A stretch of DNA of 26,510 nucleotides from JANWHF01 sp036276235. Its GTDB lineage: Bacteria > Planctomycetota > Phycisphaerae > Tepidisphaerales > Tepidisphaeraceae. The stretch is taken from NCBI GenBank assembly GCA_036276235.1, contig DATBDZ010000026.1:1-26510 (forward strand), written 5' to 3'. The stretch's first letter is position 1. The number at the start of each line of letters is the position of its first letter. The position numbers and the translations under genes are program-made. This document shows, one piece after another, positions 8,293-15,975 of this stretch. The notes below the pieces were generated by a model that was given only the letters and a program-made list of their open reading frames with translations, had not been told where the DNA came from and did not search any database.

Positions 8293-8724
8293 GTGCAGGG
8301 CCACATCTTCCAAATTTCCCGCGCCGAGCACGGAAACTTGCCGCATCCATTCGTGGTTGTCCTGGAATTTTCGGGCAATGCCGATTGCCTCGTCGTTCCC
8401 GCGTTCAGCGCGGATGGCCACAAAGTCAACGACATCATTCAGGCGCGGCTCGACGAGGGACACCGGCTCGACCAGATCGCGGTTACGATGGACAACGCCC
8501 AGTATGTACAGTTCGATACGAGCCACACCGGGAAACTCGCGCATTGGCTGGTCGCCGATTTCGATCGCATGGCCATCAGCGACATCCGCAAGTACCCAAA
8601 GATCGGAAGTATGAACGCGGCCGGTTTGAAGCTGATCGCCGCCGGGCTGCTGAGCTTCGCGCCATGCACCTATCGATTAAGCAAAGCCGCGCAGAAGAAG
8701 CTGCGACAGTTGGCAGAGGGCTGA
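8293..8724 (+). CDS. Hypothetical partner of the Panacea protein (toxin candidate)
   Basis: 143 aa, GTG start 9 nt after the Panacea stop, so almost certainly co-transcribed. I do not recognise the family firmly. The first half reads like a small beta-barrel: QGHIFQISRA, then HPFVVVLEFS, CLVVPAFSADG and HWLVADFDRM, an arrangement that recalls MazF/PemK-type proteins, but the catalytic residues cannot be matched. The second half is helical with a basic end (KYPKIGSMNAAGLKLIAAG, SKAAQKKLRQLAEG). There is no signal peptide or TM helix, so it is cytoplasmic. Its position makes it the likely toxin or effector of the pair. A housekeeping role is not excluded. Confidence 0.7.
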   Translation: MQGHIFQISRAEHGNLPHPFVVVLEFSGNADCLVVPAFSADGHKVNDIIQARLDEGHRLDQIAVTMDNAQYVQFDTSHTGKLAHWLVADFDRMAISDIRKYPKIGSMNAAGLKLIAAGLLSFAPCTYRLSKAAQKKLRQLAEG

Positions 8725-8846
8725 TCCTTAAGCTTTACTTTACTATCGCGCCAGTGAAGAAATTCATTTTGGACGTTATGTGTGGCTTGATGTGCTGCGA
8801 CGCGACAGCAAAAGGATTTGAGGATTAGGGCCCGGGTATTCCGTTT

Positions 8847-8851
8847 AGGAG
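8847..8851 (+). promoter_or_regulatory. Ribosome binding site of the PLD nuclease gene
   Basis: AGGAG lies 4 nt before ATG 8856 and fixes that start. The 131-bp gap before it is more AT-rich than its neighbours and may hold a promoter, but I could not identify convincing -35/-10 hexamers. Confidence 0.65.
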
Positions 8852-8855
8852 CGGC

Positions 8856-9893
8856 ATGGCGACGATCGGAGCTAAAAATATCGGCGTCATCGAAAACGCC
8901 GGACCGAACAATCTCAAGGCGTTCATTAAGGATACAATCAAGGCGGCGAACAAGGTCGACATTGGTGTTGCATTCATCACCGTTGGCGGCTTGGAACACG
9001 TTTCACGCTGGCTGAAAAAAGCGGGAAGTCGTGGGACCGTCCGGGTGTTGACCGGCTTCTATCAGTGCTTCACTGAACCAGCTGCGCTCCGGAAGCTTCT
9101 TGAACTGAAATCGCAGTTGAAGAGCGGCCGCTTTGAAGTGCGAGTTTCGACGGATAAGCGCTTCCACTGGAAGGCATACTTCTTCTTCACGCCTTCGACG
9201 GCCACCATCGCCATTGGCTCGTCGAATCTCACAAACGAGGGGTTGAAATCGTCGGGCGAGATCAACTTCACGCTGAGGCTTCCGAGGTCGGCACCATCGA
9301 CTGCGTCGATCAACGATGTTTTTGAGTCCGAGTGGGCGCGAGCCGCACCTCTGACGACCAGGGTCATAACGCTGTACGAGCAAGCTCGTCCCGACCGCGC
9401 CGGCCGATCCGTGCGGCCTCTTATTCCATTGAGCAAGATTCTCGCGAGTGCGCCGGCGTCGGCACCGCCAGATCAGCGAAGAAATGGGCGAGTATTTTGG
9501 CGTGATGCTATCACGGGCTACGCTGACGACGAAACCGAGCAGGCGATTTACGAAGAGACGGATTGGGACGAAAAGGGGTATCAATGGTTTAGCACAGGCA
9601 ACAGCGTCTATGGGCCCAAGGACCGGATCGTCCTCTTCGACACGGCCAGCGGCTACGTCGAATTAGCTGAAGTGGTCCGGACCACGCAGACGATACGACG
9701 AACGCTCTGTGGTCGCCACTTCGCTGCTTATCAGCGATTGCGCGGGTCTCACCGCCGCAGAATTAACCGCCGATTATGGGCCAAACTGCGGCAGCATGGG
9801 ACTATAAGGACGCGGCACGACGTCACGAGACGCGGGAAGCTCAGCGAAGCTAGATTCGCCGAACTCGTCGATTTTCTCGGCTTAATCAGGTAA
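8856..9893 (+). CDS. PLD-family endonuclease, BfiI-like candidate, without a methyltransferase
   Basis: 345 aa, start supported by AGGAG. The N-terminal ~160 residues are a single-copy phospholipase D-type nuclease domain: His104-Trp-Lys106 in FHWKAYFF, Asn124 in GSSNLTNEGL and Glu135 in SSGEINFTL. The spacing H-x-K, 18 to N, 11 to E is what I recall for the metal-independent restriction enzyme BfiI, and the length is close to BfiI's. Residues ~170-345 form a second domain with acidic, Trp-rich and then Arg-rich segments; in BfiI this part recognises DNA. A role as restriction-like or defence nuclease is inferred. No DNA methyltransferase is in the window. It follows the Panacea pair in the same direction after 131 bp. 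Confidence 0.75.
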   Translation: MATIGAKNIGVIENAGPNNLKAFIKDTIKAANKVDIGVAFITVGGLEHVSRWLKKAGSRGTVRVLTGFYQCFTEPAALRKLLELKSQLKSGRFEVRVSTDKRFHWKAYFFFTPSTATIAIGSSNLTNEGLKSSGEINFTLRLPRSAPSTASINDVFESEWARAAPLTTRVITLYEQARPDRAGRSVRPLIPLSKILASAPASAPPDQRRNGRVFWRDAITGYADDETEQAIYEETDWDEKGYQWFSTGNSVYGPKDRIVLFDTASGYVELAEVVRTTQTIRRTLCGRHFAAYQRLRGSHRRRINRRLWAKLRQHGTIRTRHDVTRRGKLSEARFAELVDFLGLIR

Positions 9894-9962
9894 TCGCCGA
9901 AAGACTTGCGCTGCGTACAAAGTTCACCGTGTAGAACGGCGGACTCTACCGCGTCGATGAAG

Positions 9963-10283
9963 TCAGCGGAAACGCTTGGCGTATCTACTCTTCGTCGGCC
10001 ATCGCCCCTTGTCGCGGACAAATGCTTTGGCGGTGCGGGCGAGAGCCTCGGGTGAACTGGCGTGCCATTTTCGGAGCTTAAGCTTGCCGTCCACCTTCTG
10101 TGCCCATATCTGTCGCTGGGTCTGTATGACGCGAAAGAATCCGGGCTGATTTCGCCGTTCGATTTCTCGCAACGCTTCGCCGAGCGATTGATCTGCGTTC
10201 ACATGCGCCACCGCCACCCATTTCGCGGCGGCGCCGCGCTTGGGCGGCTTCCATTGTTCGATCGTGAAAAATCCGTGCGGCAT
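9963..10283 (-). CDS. Small conserved protein of unknown function
   Basis: 106 aa from ATG 10283 (the open frame extends upstream into a palindromic repeat, which is not coding). It begins MPHGFFTIEQWKPPKRG and contains QPGFFRVIQTQRQIWAQK and LRKWHASSPEALARTAKAF. I recall near-identical small proteins recurring in planctomycete genomes, none with a function. It is basic and Trp/Arg-rich, with no signal peptide or TM helix, so a nucleic-acid contact is possible but unproven. It is convergent with the nuclease gene, with 69 nt between stops. Confidence 0.7.
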   Translation of the reverse strand: MPHGFFTIEQWKPPKRGAAAKWVAVAHVNADQSLGEALREIERRNQPGFFRVIQTQRQIWAQKVDGKLKLRKWHASSPEALARTAKAFVRDKGRWPTKSRYAKRFR

Positions 10284-10305
10284 ATTTGTTTTGATTGTGC
10301 CCTCT

Positions 10306-10364
10306 TGCCGCTTGCGGCTTCGCCATGTGTTTCGCAAAGGGGCGTGGCGAAGCCGCGAGCGGCA
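10306..10364. repeat. Extragenic palindrome, family A, copy 1
   Basis: Left arm 10306-10324 and right arm 10346-10364 are 19-nt inverted repeats with one mismatch; the core reads GCCGCTTGCGGCTTCGCC. The loop contains TGTTTCGCAA. The same arms and loop occur at 18074-18130, and a single arm at 10715-10733. All copies are intergenic. Confidence 0.8.
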
Positions 10365-10383
10365 GTTTGGAGAGCGCCGCAGC

Positions 10384-10641
10384 TCATGCCGCAGACCGCG
10401 AGCGAGCCGCGAAGACTCCGGCGACGACGATGCCTGTCCCGCTGACCCAGCAGGCCCACGCGTAGGGGCCGGTTCCCGCGGGTTGCATGGCTTCGGGCAA
10501 TCCGATGCCGGAACTATTTCGCCGGTAAAACTCGGCGACGTTCTCCCTGTTGGCCGCGCGGCTATATGCCTCGGCCACTATCGGACTGACGATCACCAAG
10601 CCGCCGACGACGATCAGCGCGAGCGCAACCAGAAAACGCAT
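10384..10641 (-). CDS. Small two-TM membrane protein
   Basis: 85 aa. Start ATG 10641 was chosen because GGAG lies 5 nt upstream (10647-10650, minus strand); the longer frame from 10686 is unlikely. Hydrophobic helices span about 4-23 (MRFLVALALIVVGG start) and 60-78 (ACWVSGTGIVVAGVF). The loop between them contains NVAEFYRRNSSGIGLPEAM. There is no recognisable family. It lies downstream of GH43 on the same strand, separated by a lone repeat arm, and is probably independent of it. Confidence 0.65.
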   Translation of the reverse strand: MRFLVALALIVVGGLVIVSPIVAEAYSRAANRENVAEFYRRNSSGIGLPEAMQPAGTGPYAWACWVSGTGIVVAGVFAARSRSAA

Positions 10642-10714
10642 TGTGTCTCCATTCGCCCAGGGACGTGCGAGCCGGGGATGGATCATACCCGCTCGGTGGC
10701 GATCGGCTACCCTT

Positions 10715-10733
10715 TGCCGCTTGCGGCTTCGCC
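10715..10733. repeat. Single arm of palindrome family A
   Basis: TGCCGCTTGCGGCTTCGCC at 10715-10733 is identical to the left arm of the copy at 10306. No matching right arm follows. It sits 4 nt beyond the stop of the GH43 gene. Confidence 0.75.
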
Positions 10734-10737
10734 GGCG

Positions 10738-12318
10738 CTACATCGCCCGATATCGAAAATCCCTGAATCGCACACCGCCGCCGCCGAAGGCGGTGATGGC
10801 GGGGCGCGCGGCCTGGAATCCGCCGCGCTGATCGTTGTGATTGAAATGTGAGGCGTCGAAATCGCGCGCCAAGCTTTGCCAATTCTGGCCGTCTTCGCTC
10901 GCGAGAAATTCGACGCGGTTTTGGCGATTCACCATCCGGAGCCACGCGGTGTTTCGCTGCCAATTCTGCGTCGCGAGCGTCTCCCTGAGGCCGAGGACAG
11001 TTAGCTGCCCAGCACGAAGTTGCAAAAATGCCGCCACTTTCGGGTTATATTCCAGGCCAAGGGCGGCGGTGCTCTGGCCGTCAAACTCTGCGATGACCTG
11101 TATCGTGTAACTCTCGTCGCGGGCTTTGACGGTGAGCGGGGAGCTGTCGGCGTATGAGCCGCCTTTTGCGCGGACGCTGAGCACGCCTTGGCCGCTTTTG
11201 AAGCGACTCATGTCCGTTTCCTTCCACGCACCCCAGGTTGCCCGCAAATCAGGCGTGGTGAAGTCATCTGACAATTCAATCATGGGCCGCTGTGCCACAC
11301 CCATTGGCGCAGGCATGGGCTGTCCGCGGCGCGGGCCCAGCGGGGCGCGGGGCCAGCCATCCGCGGTCCACTCGATGGGCTCCATGAGCGTATTCCGCCC
11401 CAGCGATTGAAAACCCTTGCGATAGCCATGATAGATGAAATACCAGCGATCATCCGGCGTGGAAACCAATGTCCCGTGTCCGACAGACCACCATTCTTCG
11501 TCCGCGCTATAGGTGTGTATCAGCGGGTTGTACGGCGAGTTCTCCCACGGGCCCAGCGGCGACTTGGAACGCGCCACTATAGCCATGTGACTTGTCGGCG
11601 GGCCCGCGGTGCCGCCTTCGGCGCAGATCAGATAGTAGTAGTCTCCCCGCCGGGTCAGCTTCGGGCTTTCGAGCCACATGCCTTCGGTTTTCCATTCCGA
11701 TGGGAATTTCCAGCCGTCGTAGACTTTGCTGGACTTTCCAACGGTGGACAAACCGTCCGGCGCCAGTTGGATGACGTGGCCGCCAGCGGAATAAAGATAG
11801 CGCGTCCCGTCGGGTCCGACCACATGGCCCGGATCAATATCGCGAATCTTCAAATCGATCGGCTCACTCCACGGCCCGCGCGGATGATCGGCGTGGACGA
11901 CGAAAATGCCGCCCGCCGGGAAGTAGATGTAATAGCGCCCGCCGTGCTCGACCAAGTCCGGAGCCCAGATTTCGTTGCGCGTCGGCGCCTCGTTCATGAC
12001 GTGAGAGATGGGGTTCCAATTCACCATATCGCGCGAGTGCCAGACGACCAGCCCCGGTGAAAAGGAATAAGACGTGTGGGTCATGTAGAAGTCTTCGCCG
12101 ACCCGAAGAATCGTGGGATCCGGATAATCGCCGGCAAAGAGCGGGTTTTGAAACGTGGCCTTAGAAGGTGGGGAGCCGACACCCTGTTCTTGCGTCTGGG
12201 CCGGCGTGCGGGCACGGCCCGCCAGTGCCATGACCGACAGACACGCGGTTTTTTGCAGCAGATTCCGGCGCGTTAAAACCGCCGCGCTTTTTGAAGCCCG
12301 AGCGTCCGCTGGTTTCAT
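10738..12318 (-). CDS. Glycoside hydrolase family 43 protein, Tat-exported
   Basis: 526 aa from ATG 12318, preceded by AAGGA with 6 nt spacing. The N-terminus has a twin-arginine motif (TRRNLLQK, Arg17-Arg18) and a hydrophobic stretch. The five-bladed GH43 catalytic domain covers about 55-330: Asp67 in DYPDPTI (general base), Asp121 in IWAPDLVEH (pKa modulator) and Glu217 in WLESPKL (likely general acid), plus IDPG (Asp162). The rest, from about 355, is a beta-sandwich of the GH43_C2 type (DDFTTPDLRATWGAWKE, GLEYNPK, RDFRYRAM end). Such enzymes cleave beta-xylosides or alpha-arabinosides of plant polysaccharides; the exact substrate is unknown. It lies 69 nt downstream of the serine hydrolase gene, probably in one operon. 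Confidence 0.9.
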   Translation of the reverse strand: MKPADARASKSAAVLTRRNLLQKTACLSVMALAGRARTPAQTQEQGVGSPPSKATFQNPLFAGDYPDPTILRVGEDFYMTHTSYSFSPGLVVWHSRDMVNWNPISHVMNEAPTRNEIWAPDLVEHGGRYYIYFPAGGIFVVHADHPRGPWSEPIDLKIRDIDPGHVVGPDGTRYLYSAGGHVIQLAPDGLSTVGKSSKVYDGWKFPSEWKTEGMWLESPKLTRRGDYYYLICAEGGTAGPPTSHMAIVARSKSPLGPWENSPYNPLIHTYSADEEWWSVGHGTLVSTPDDRWYFIYHGYRKGFQSLGRNTLMEPIEWTADGWPRAPLGPRRGQPMPAPMGVAQRPMIELSDDFTTPDLRATWGAWKETDMSRFKSGQGVLSVRAKGGSYADSSPLTVKARDESYTIQVIAEFDGQSTAALGLEYNPKVAAFLQLRAGQLTVLGLRETLATQNWQRNTAWLRMVNRQNRVEFLASEDGQNWQSLARDFDASHFNHNDQRGGFQAARPAITAFGGGGVRFRDFRYRAM

Positions 12319-12387
12319 CACAGTTCCTTGCGATTTCGTTCAACAGCCATGATCCATTGCGATCGGACCCAGCAAAGCCGGCGATGA

Positions 12388-13497
12388 TCAGTTGGCTTTC
12401 TTCGCAGGATGAGCTTCGAGTTTCGCGACGGCTTGCTTCACCCGTTCCTGAGCGGCTGGATCTTCCGGCAGCGGCTTGTCCGCAAACGCGGGGTACAGGT
12501 GGTCCCAGATCGCGTTCATCTCGCCCTGAAAGTTCCCGGTGTCGGCGGTGATCGCGACCACCGCGTCCTTCTCAGGGATCACAACCATCAACTGGCCGCC
12601 GGCGCCGTCGCCGCGGAAGCTGTTGTGCGTGCAGCGCCAGAATTGGAAGCAGTAGCCCTGCCGCCAGTCGATACCGATTTTGGAATGCGATTCCTGGTCG
12701 TTGGGAACTTTGTAGCTCGTGGCTTGTTCGACCCAGCTTTCGGGGATCAACTGCTTGCCGTTCCACTTCCCTTTTTGCAGGTAGAGCTGCCCGAGCTTGG
12801 CGATGTCCTCTGTGCAGAGCTTCATCCCTCCGCCGCCGATGGAATTTCCTTCGGCGCTGGTAGGCCAAATTGGGTTCTCGATACCCAGCGGCTCAAAGAT
12901 TCGCGGCTTGAGAAACTCCGCCGAGGTCTGGCCGGTGACTTTGGTGACGATTGCCGACAGCACATAGCTTCCCATGCTGTTGTACTGAAAATGCGTGCCC
13001 GGCTTGTGGACAAACGGATGAGCAAGGAACGCCTTGACGGTAGGCCCGCCGGGGCCGGACTTGGGCTCGGTATCATGGCCGCCGCTCATGGTCAGCAGGT
13101 CGCGAACGGTCAGCGCTTTAAGATTGTCCGAAGGATCGGCCGGCGCATCGTTGGGAAAGAACTTCAGCACGTGATCGTCCAGGCTCAATTTGCCAGATTC
13201 GATCGCCAGCCCAACGGCCGTCGCATTCCAGGTCTTGGTAAGCGAATTTAAAACGTGCGGCTTATCCGCCGCCTCCGGCTTCCACCATCCTTCGCCAATC
13301 ACCTGCCCGTGCCGCACGATCATGAAGCTGTGCTGCGTGTTGACCTTGTCCGCGGCCTGGACGTAGTCCAAAACCGCCTGCGCCGGGAGCCCCTGCGCTT
13401 CGGGGGTGCTTCGCGGCAACGGATTCGCTGCATGCGCGGAAAGCGACAGAGCAGGCAGCGTCATGCCGATCAAAAGCAAAATTGTCCTGATTTTCAT
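12388..13497 (-). CDS. Secreted serine hydrolase of the beta-lactamase class C / esterase family
   Basis: 369 aa with a Sec signal peptide (MKIRTILLL..., cleavage after SAHA near 23). The active-site Ser85-x-x-Lys88 is in NSLTKTW, the second motif is Tyr171-Asn-Ser in FQYNSMGSY, and a GDGAGGQ segment occupies the third-motif position. The length fits PF00144 proteins (esterases, DD-peptidases, beta-lactamases). The gene neighbourhood (GH43, GH92) favours an esterase or carbohydrate side-chain function over antibiotic resistance; this is inference. GGAG lies 8 nt before the start. It is divergent from GH92, sharing a 258-bp upstream region in which I saw no convincing operator. Confidence 0.9.
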   Translation of the reverse strand: MKIRTILLLIGMTLPALSLSAHAANPLPRSTPEAQGLPAQAVLDYVQAADKVNTQHSFMIVRHGQVIGEGWWKPEAADKPHVLNSLTKTWNATAVGLAIESGKLSLDDHVLKFFPNDAPADPSDNLKALTVRDLLTMSGGHDTEPKSGPGGPTVKAFLAHPFVHKPGTHFQYNSMGSYVLSAIVTKVTGQTSAEFLKPRIFEPLGIENPIWPTSAEGNSIGGGGMKLCTEDIAKLGQLYLQKGKWNGKQLIPESWVEQATSYKVPNDQESHSKIGIDWRQGYCFQFWRCTHNSFRGDGAGGQLMVVIPEKDAVVAITADTGNFQGEMNAIWDHLYPAFADKPLPEDPAAQERVKQAVAKLEAHPAKKAN

Positions 13498-13755
13498 GGT
13501 TGGTTCTCCGAAGGCAGATACAGCTTAATGACGGTATAGTTGCACGGCGCCATCGCGTCTTGCGGAGTGGGGACTTCAATTTGTGAAAAAGGGACATGGA
13601 AGTGAGAGGACAAAAAACGCCTCTCGCAACGGAGTTCACAAAGTTGCAATGGGAATGTATTTGTTCTCATGAATTGCCGCGCAACTCGCTTCGTAGCTGC
13701 TTCCGCGGTCCTACAAGCTTAATCTGGATTCAACTCGGTTTGAGTGAAGGCACCT

Positions 13756-15891
13756 ATGATGAGATCTATTCTTTCTATCGGCTTGTTGTTGCTTTCCACG
13801 TCCATCGCGGGGGCCCAAAGGCAGCCGGTGGACTACGTGAATCCCTTCCTTGGGACAACCGTTCTAACCGACAGCAAGGACCTGGGCTATGTTCCCCCTT
13901 GGCGAACCTGGAACGGCCTCAATTCGCCCGCGGCGACAGTGCCCTTTGCCATGGTTCAGGCAACTCCGATCACCACCTACGGCAGCGGCAGCGGATACGA
14001 ATACGAAGTCAAGACGATCAAGGCTTTCGCACAGACGAGTAACACGCAGTGGGGAAAACAGAATATTCCCCTGATGCCCCTCGAGGGCAACGGTTTCACC
14101 GCCGACGATTTCGCCTCGAGTTTCAGCCACGCCAACGAATCGGCCCATCCTGGCTATTACCAGGTGCTCCTTGACCGCTACCACGTCGATGCCGAAGTGA
14201 CCGCCTCCAGGCATTCCGCCTATTACAGATTTACCTACCAGAATGGGCAGGAAAAAAAGCTCGCACTCGACCTTGTGCACGCGGGACGCGGCAGCAGCAA
14301 TTGGGATTTGCAACAAGCAGGCGAAAATGCAGTCTCGGGAAAGCAGGGCGGCTTGTACTTTTATGCCGTGACGAATCACCGCATCAAAAGCATGGACACC
14401 TACAAGCGCGATCCTATCGGCCAAGCCACTGGCGGCCGCGGGAGGCTGCGCGGCAAGATCGACGTTCCCGTGATCAGCTTCGAAGCCGAGGGGAAGCCCC
14501 TCGAGGTAAGGATCGCCCTTTCATACACCAGTATCGAGGCGGCAAAACACAACCTTGACGTCGAGGTTGCCGACAAGACCTTCGATCAGGTTCGCAAGGA
14601 GGCCGACCAATCCTGGGAAGCGGTACTTGGCAAAATTCAGGTGACTGGCGGAACCGAGCGGGAGAAAGAGCTGTTTTATTCCTGCCTCTTCCGGCAGTTC
14701 TGGTTCCCGGCCCTTACCAGCGACGTCGGCGCCGAAGTTGAGAGCGTGGAGAGCCCAGCTTTGTGGGACGTCTTCCGCACCCAACTCGTCCTGCTGGACA
14801 TGCTGGCTGCCGATGCCAGCAACAATATCATCAACTCCATGCTGCGTCGGAGCGAGCGATCGGGATTTCTACCCACCTCGTTCCACGGCGATTTTGCGTC
14901 GGCTTACATCACGGGATCGTACCTGCGGGGCATCAAGGGCTTTGATCTTCAGAAGGCATACCACTTCATGCTCAACAATGCCGACACCGCCGACGGCAAT
15001 CGGGCCAGACCTCATAACAAAGAGTATCTGGCGTTGGGTTATGTTCCCGAAGTGAACCTCGCCCACCCGTCGACCGCGACCAAGTCAACCGCCGGAACCA
15101 CCAAGACGCTGGAATTTGCGTATTCCGATTATGCCGTCGCTCAGCTTGCCAAGGCGCTGGGCAATACGGATGTCTACACCCGGATGATGAAGCGCAGCAA
15201 GAACTACAAAAACGTATTCGACCCGGAGACCGGGTTGATGCGGGGCCGCGTTTCCGACGGAACGTGGTGCACGCCGTTCGATCCGTTTCATCCGTATTTC
15301 GAGTTCATGTATCGCGAGGCGAATGCCTGGGAGGCGTCGTTCTTCGCGCCTCATGACACTCAGGGATTGATCAGTCTCTACAAGAGCCCGGCGGATTTCG
15401 AGAAGAAGCTGGACGAACTTTTCACGATCCCATGGAAAGGATATGCGGCAGAAAATTTCTCGTGTTTTCTTGGGCAGTTTTGCATGGGCAACCAGCCTGA
15501 CTTCAACTATCCCTATCTCTACTATTTCATAAACAAGCCGGAGAAATCACAGGCGGTTCTCACCAAGCTTCTTTCTCATTATTTCGGAATGGGCCCGGAA
15601 GGTCTTGCCTTGCCAGGGATGGACGACGAAGGTTCCATGACGGGCTGGTATGTCTTTAATGCCATGGGCATCTACCCTTACTCGCCCGCCGACCCGCAAT
15701 ACATCGTGTCGGTGCCGATTTTCGACAAAATTGTGATGACCCTTGGCGAGGGCAAGACGTTTACCATCGTCAAACGAGGTCAGGGCAAGAATATTGATAA
15801 AATCACCATCGGCGGCAAACCGCTTGACGGGTGGTTTGTCAATTACGCCGATATGCTGCAGGGCAGCGAGATGGAAATCTACTTGAAATAG
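13756..15891 (+). CDS. GH92 glycosidase with Gln replacing the usual acid Glu
   Basis: 711 aa from ATG 13756, with AAGG 5 nt upstream; an in-frame GTG at 13744 overlaps that site. Signal peptide to about SIAGAQ. GH92 hallmarks: VDYVNPFLGT at the N-terminus, SFSHANESAHPGYYQV, and GMDDEGSMTGWYVFNAMGIY in the C-terminal (alpha/alpha)6 part, including the Asp623-Asp624 pair. Family members are Ca-dependent exo-alpha-mannosidases. The usual GNEP motif, whose Glu is the acid in alpha-mannosidases, reads GNQP here (Gln580). From memory, a GH92 enzyme of Cellulosimicrobium cellulans acting on mannose-1-phospho-6-mannose carries the same change, since a phosphate leaving group needs no acid. A mannosyl-phosphodiester substrate is therefore possible. 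A PAS-AraC regulator follows after 84 bp. Confidence 0.92.
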   Translation: MMRSILSIGLLLLSTSIAGAQRQPVDYVNPFLGTTVLTDSKDLGYVPPWRTWNGLNSPAATVPFAMVQATPITTYGSGSGYEYEVKTIKAFAQTSNTQWGKQNIPLMPLEGNGFTADDFASSFSHANESAHPGYYQVLLDRYHVDAEVTASRHSAYYRFTYQNGQEKKLALDLVHAGRGSSNWDLQQAGENAVSGKQGGLYFYAVTNHRIKSMDTYKRDPIGQATGGRGRLRGKIDVPVISFEAEGKPLEVRIALSYTSIEAAKHNLDVEVADKTFDQVRKEADQSWEAVLGKIQVTGGTEREKELFYSCLFRQFWFPALTSDVGAEVESVESPALWDVFRTQLVLLDMLAADASNNIINSMLRRSERSGFLPTSFHGDFASAYITGSYLRGIKGFDLQKAYHFMLNNADTADGNRARPHNKEYLALGYVPEVNLAHPSTATKSTAGTTKTLEFAYSDYAVAQLAKALGNTDVYTRMMKRSKNYKNVFDPETGLMRGRVSDGTWCTPFDPFHPYFEFMYREANAWEASFFAPHDTQGLISLYKSPADFEKKLDELFTIPWKGYAAENFSCFLGQFCMGNQPDFNYPYLYYFINKPEKSQAVLTKLLSHYFGMGPEGLALPGMDDEGSMTGWYVFNAMGIYPYSPADPQYIVSVPIFDKIVMTLGEGKTFTIVKRGQGKNIDKITIGGKPLDGWFVNYADMLQGSEMEIYLK

Positions 15892-15975
15892 CGATGCCCG
15901 TGCGTAAATCGAACGGTATGCCGGCACTGTTGGCCCGTCTTGCACGGTCGCGACGTGCATTTGTAATATAGGGAC

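Noticed and set aside
12409..13251. 280-codon plus-strand frame opposite the serine hydrolase
   Set aside because: The minus-strand product has intact SxxK and Tyr motifs plus a signal peptide; the plus frame has no recognisable feature.
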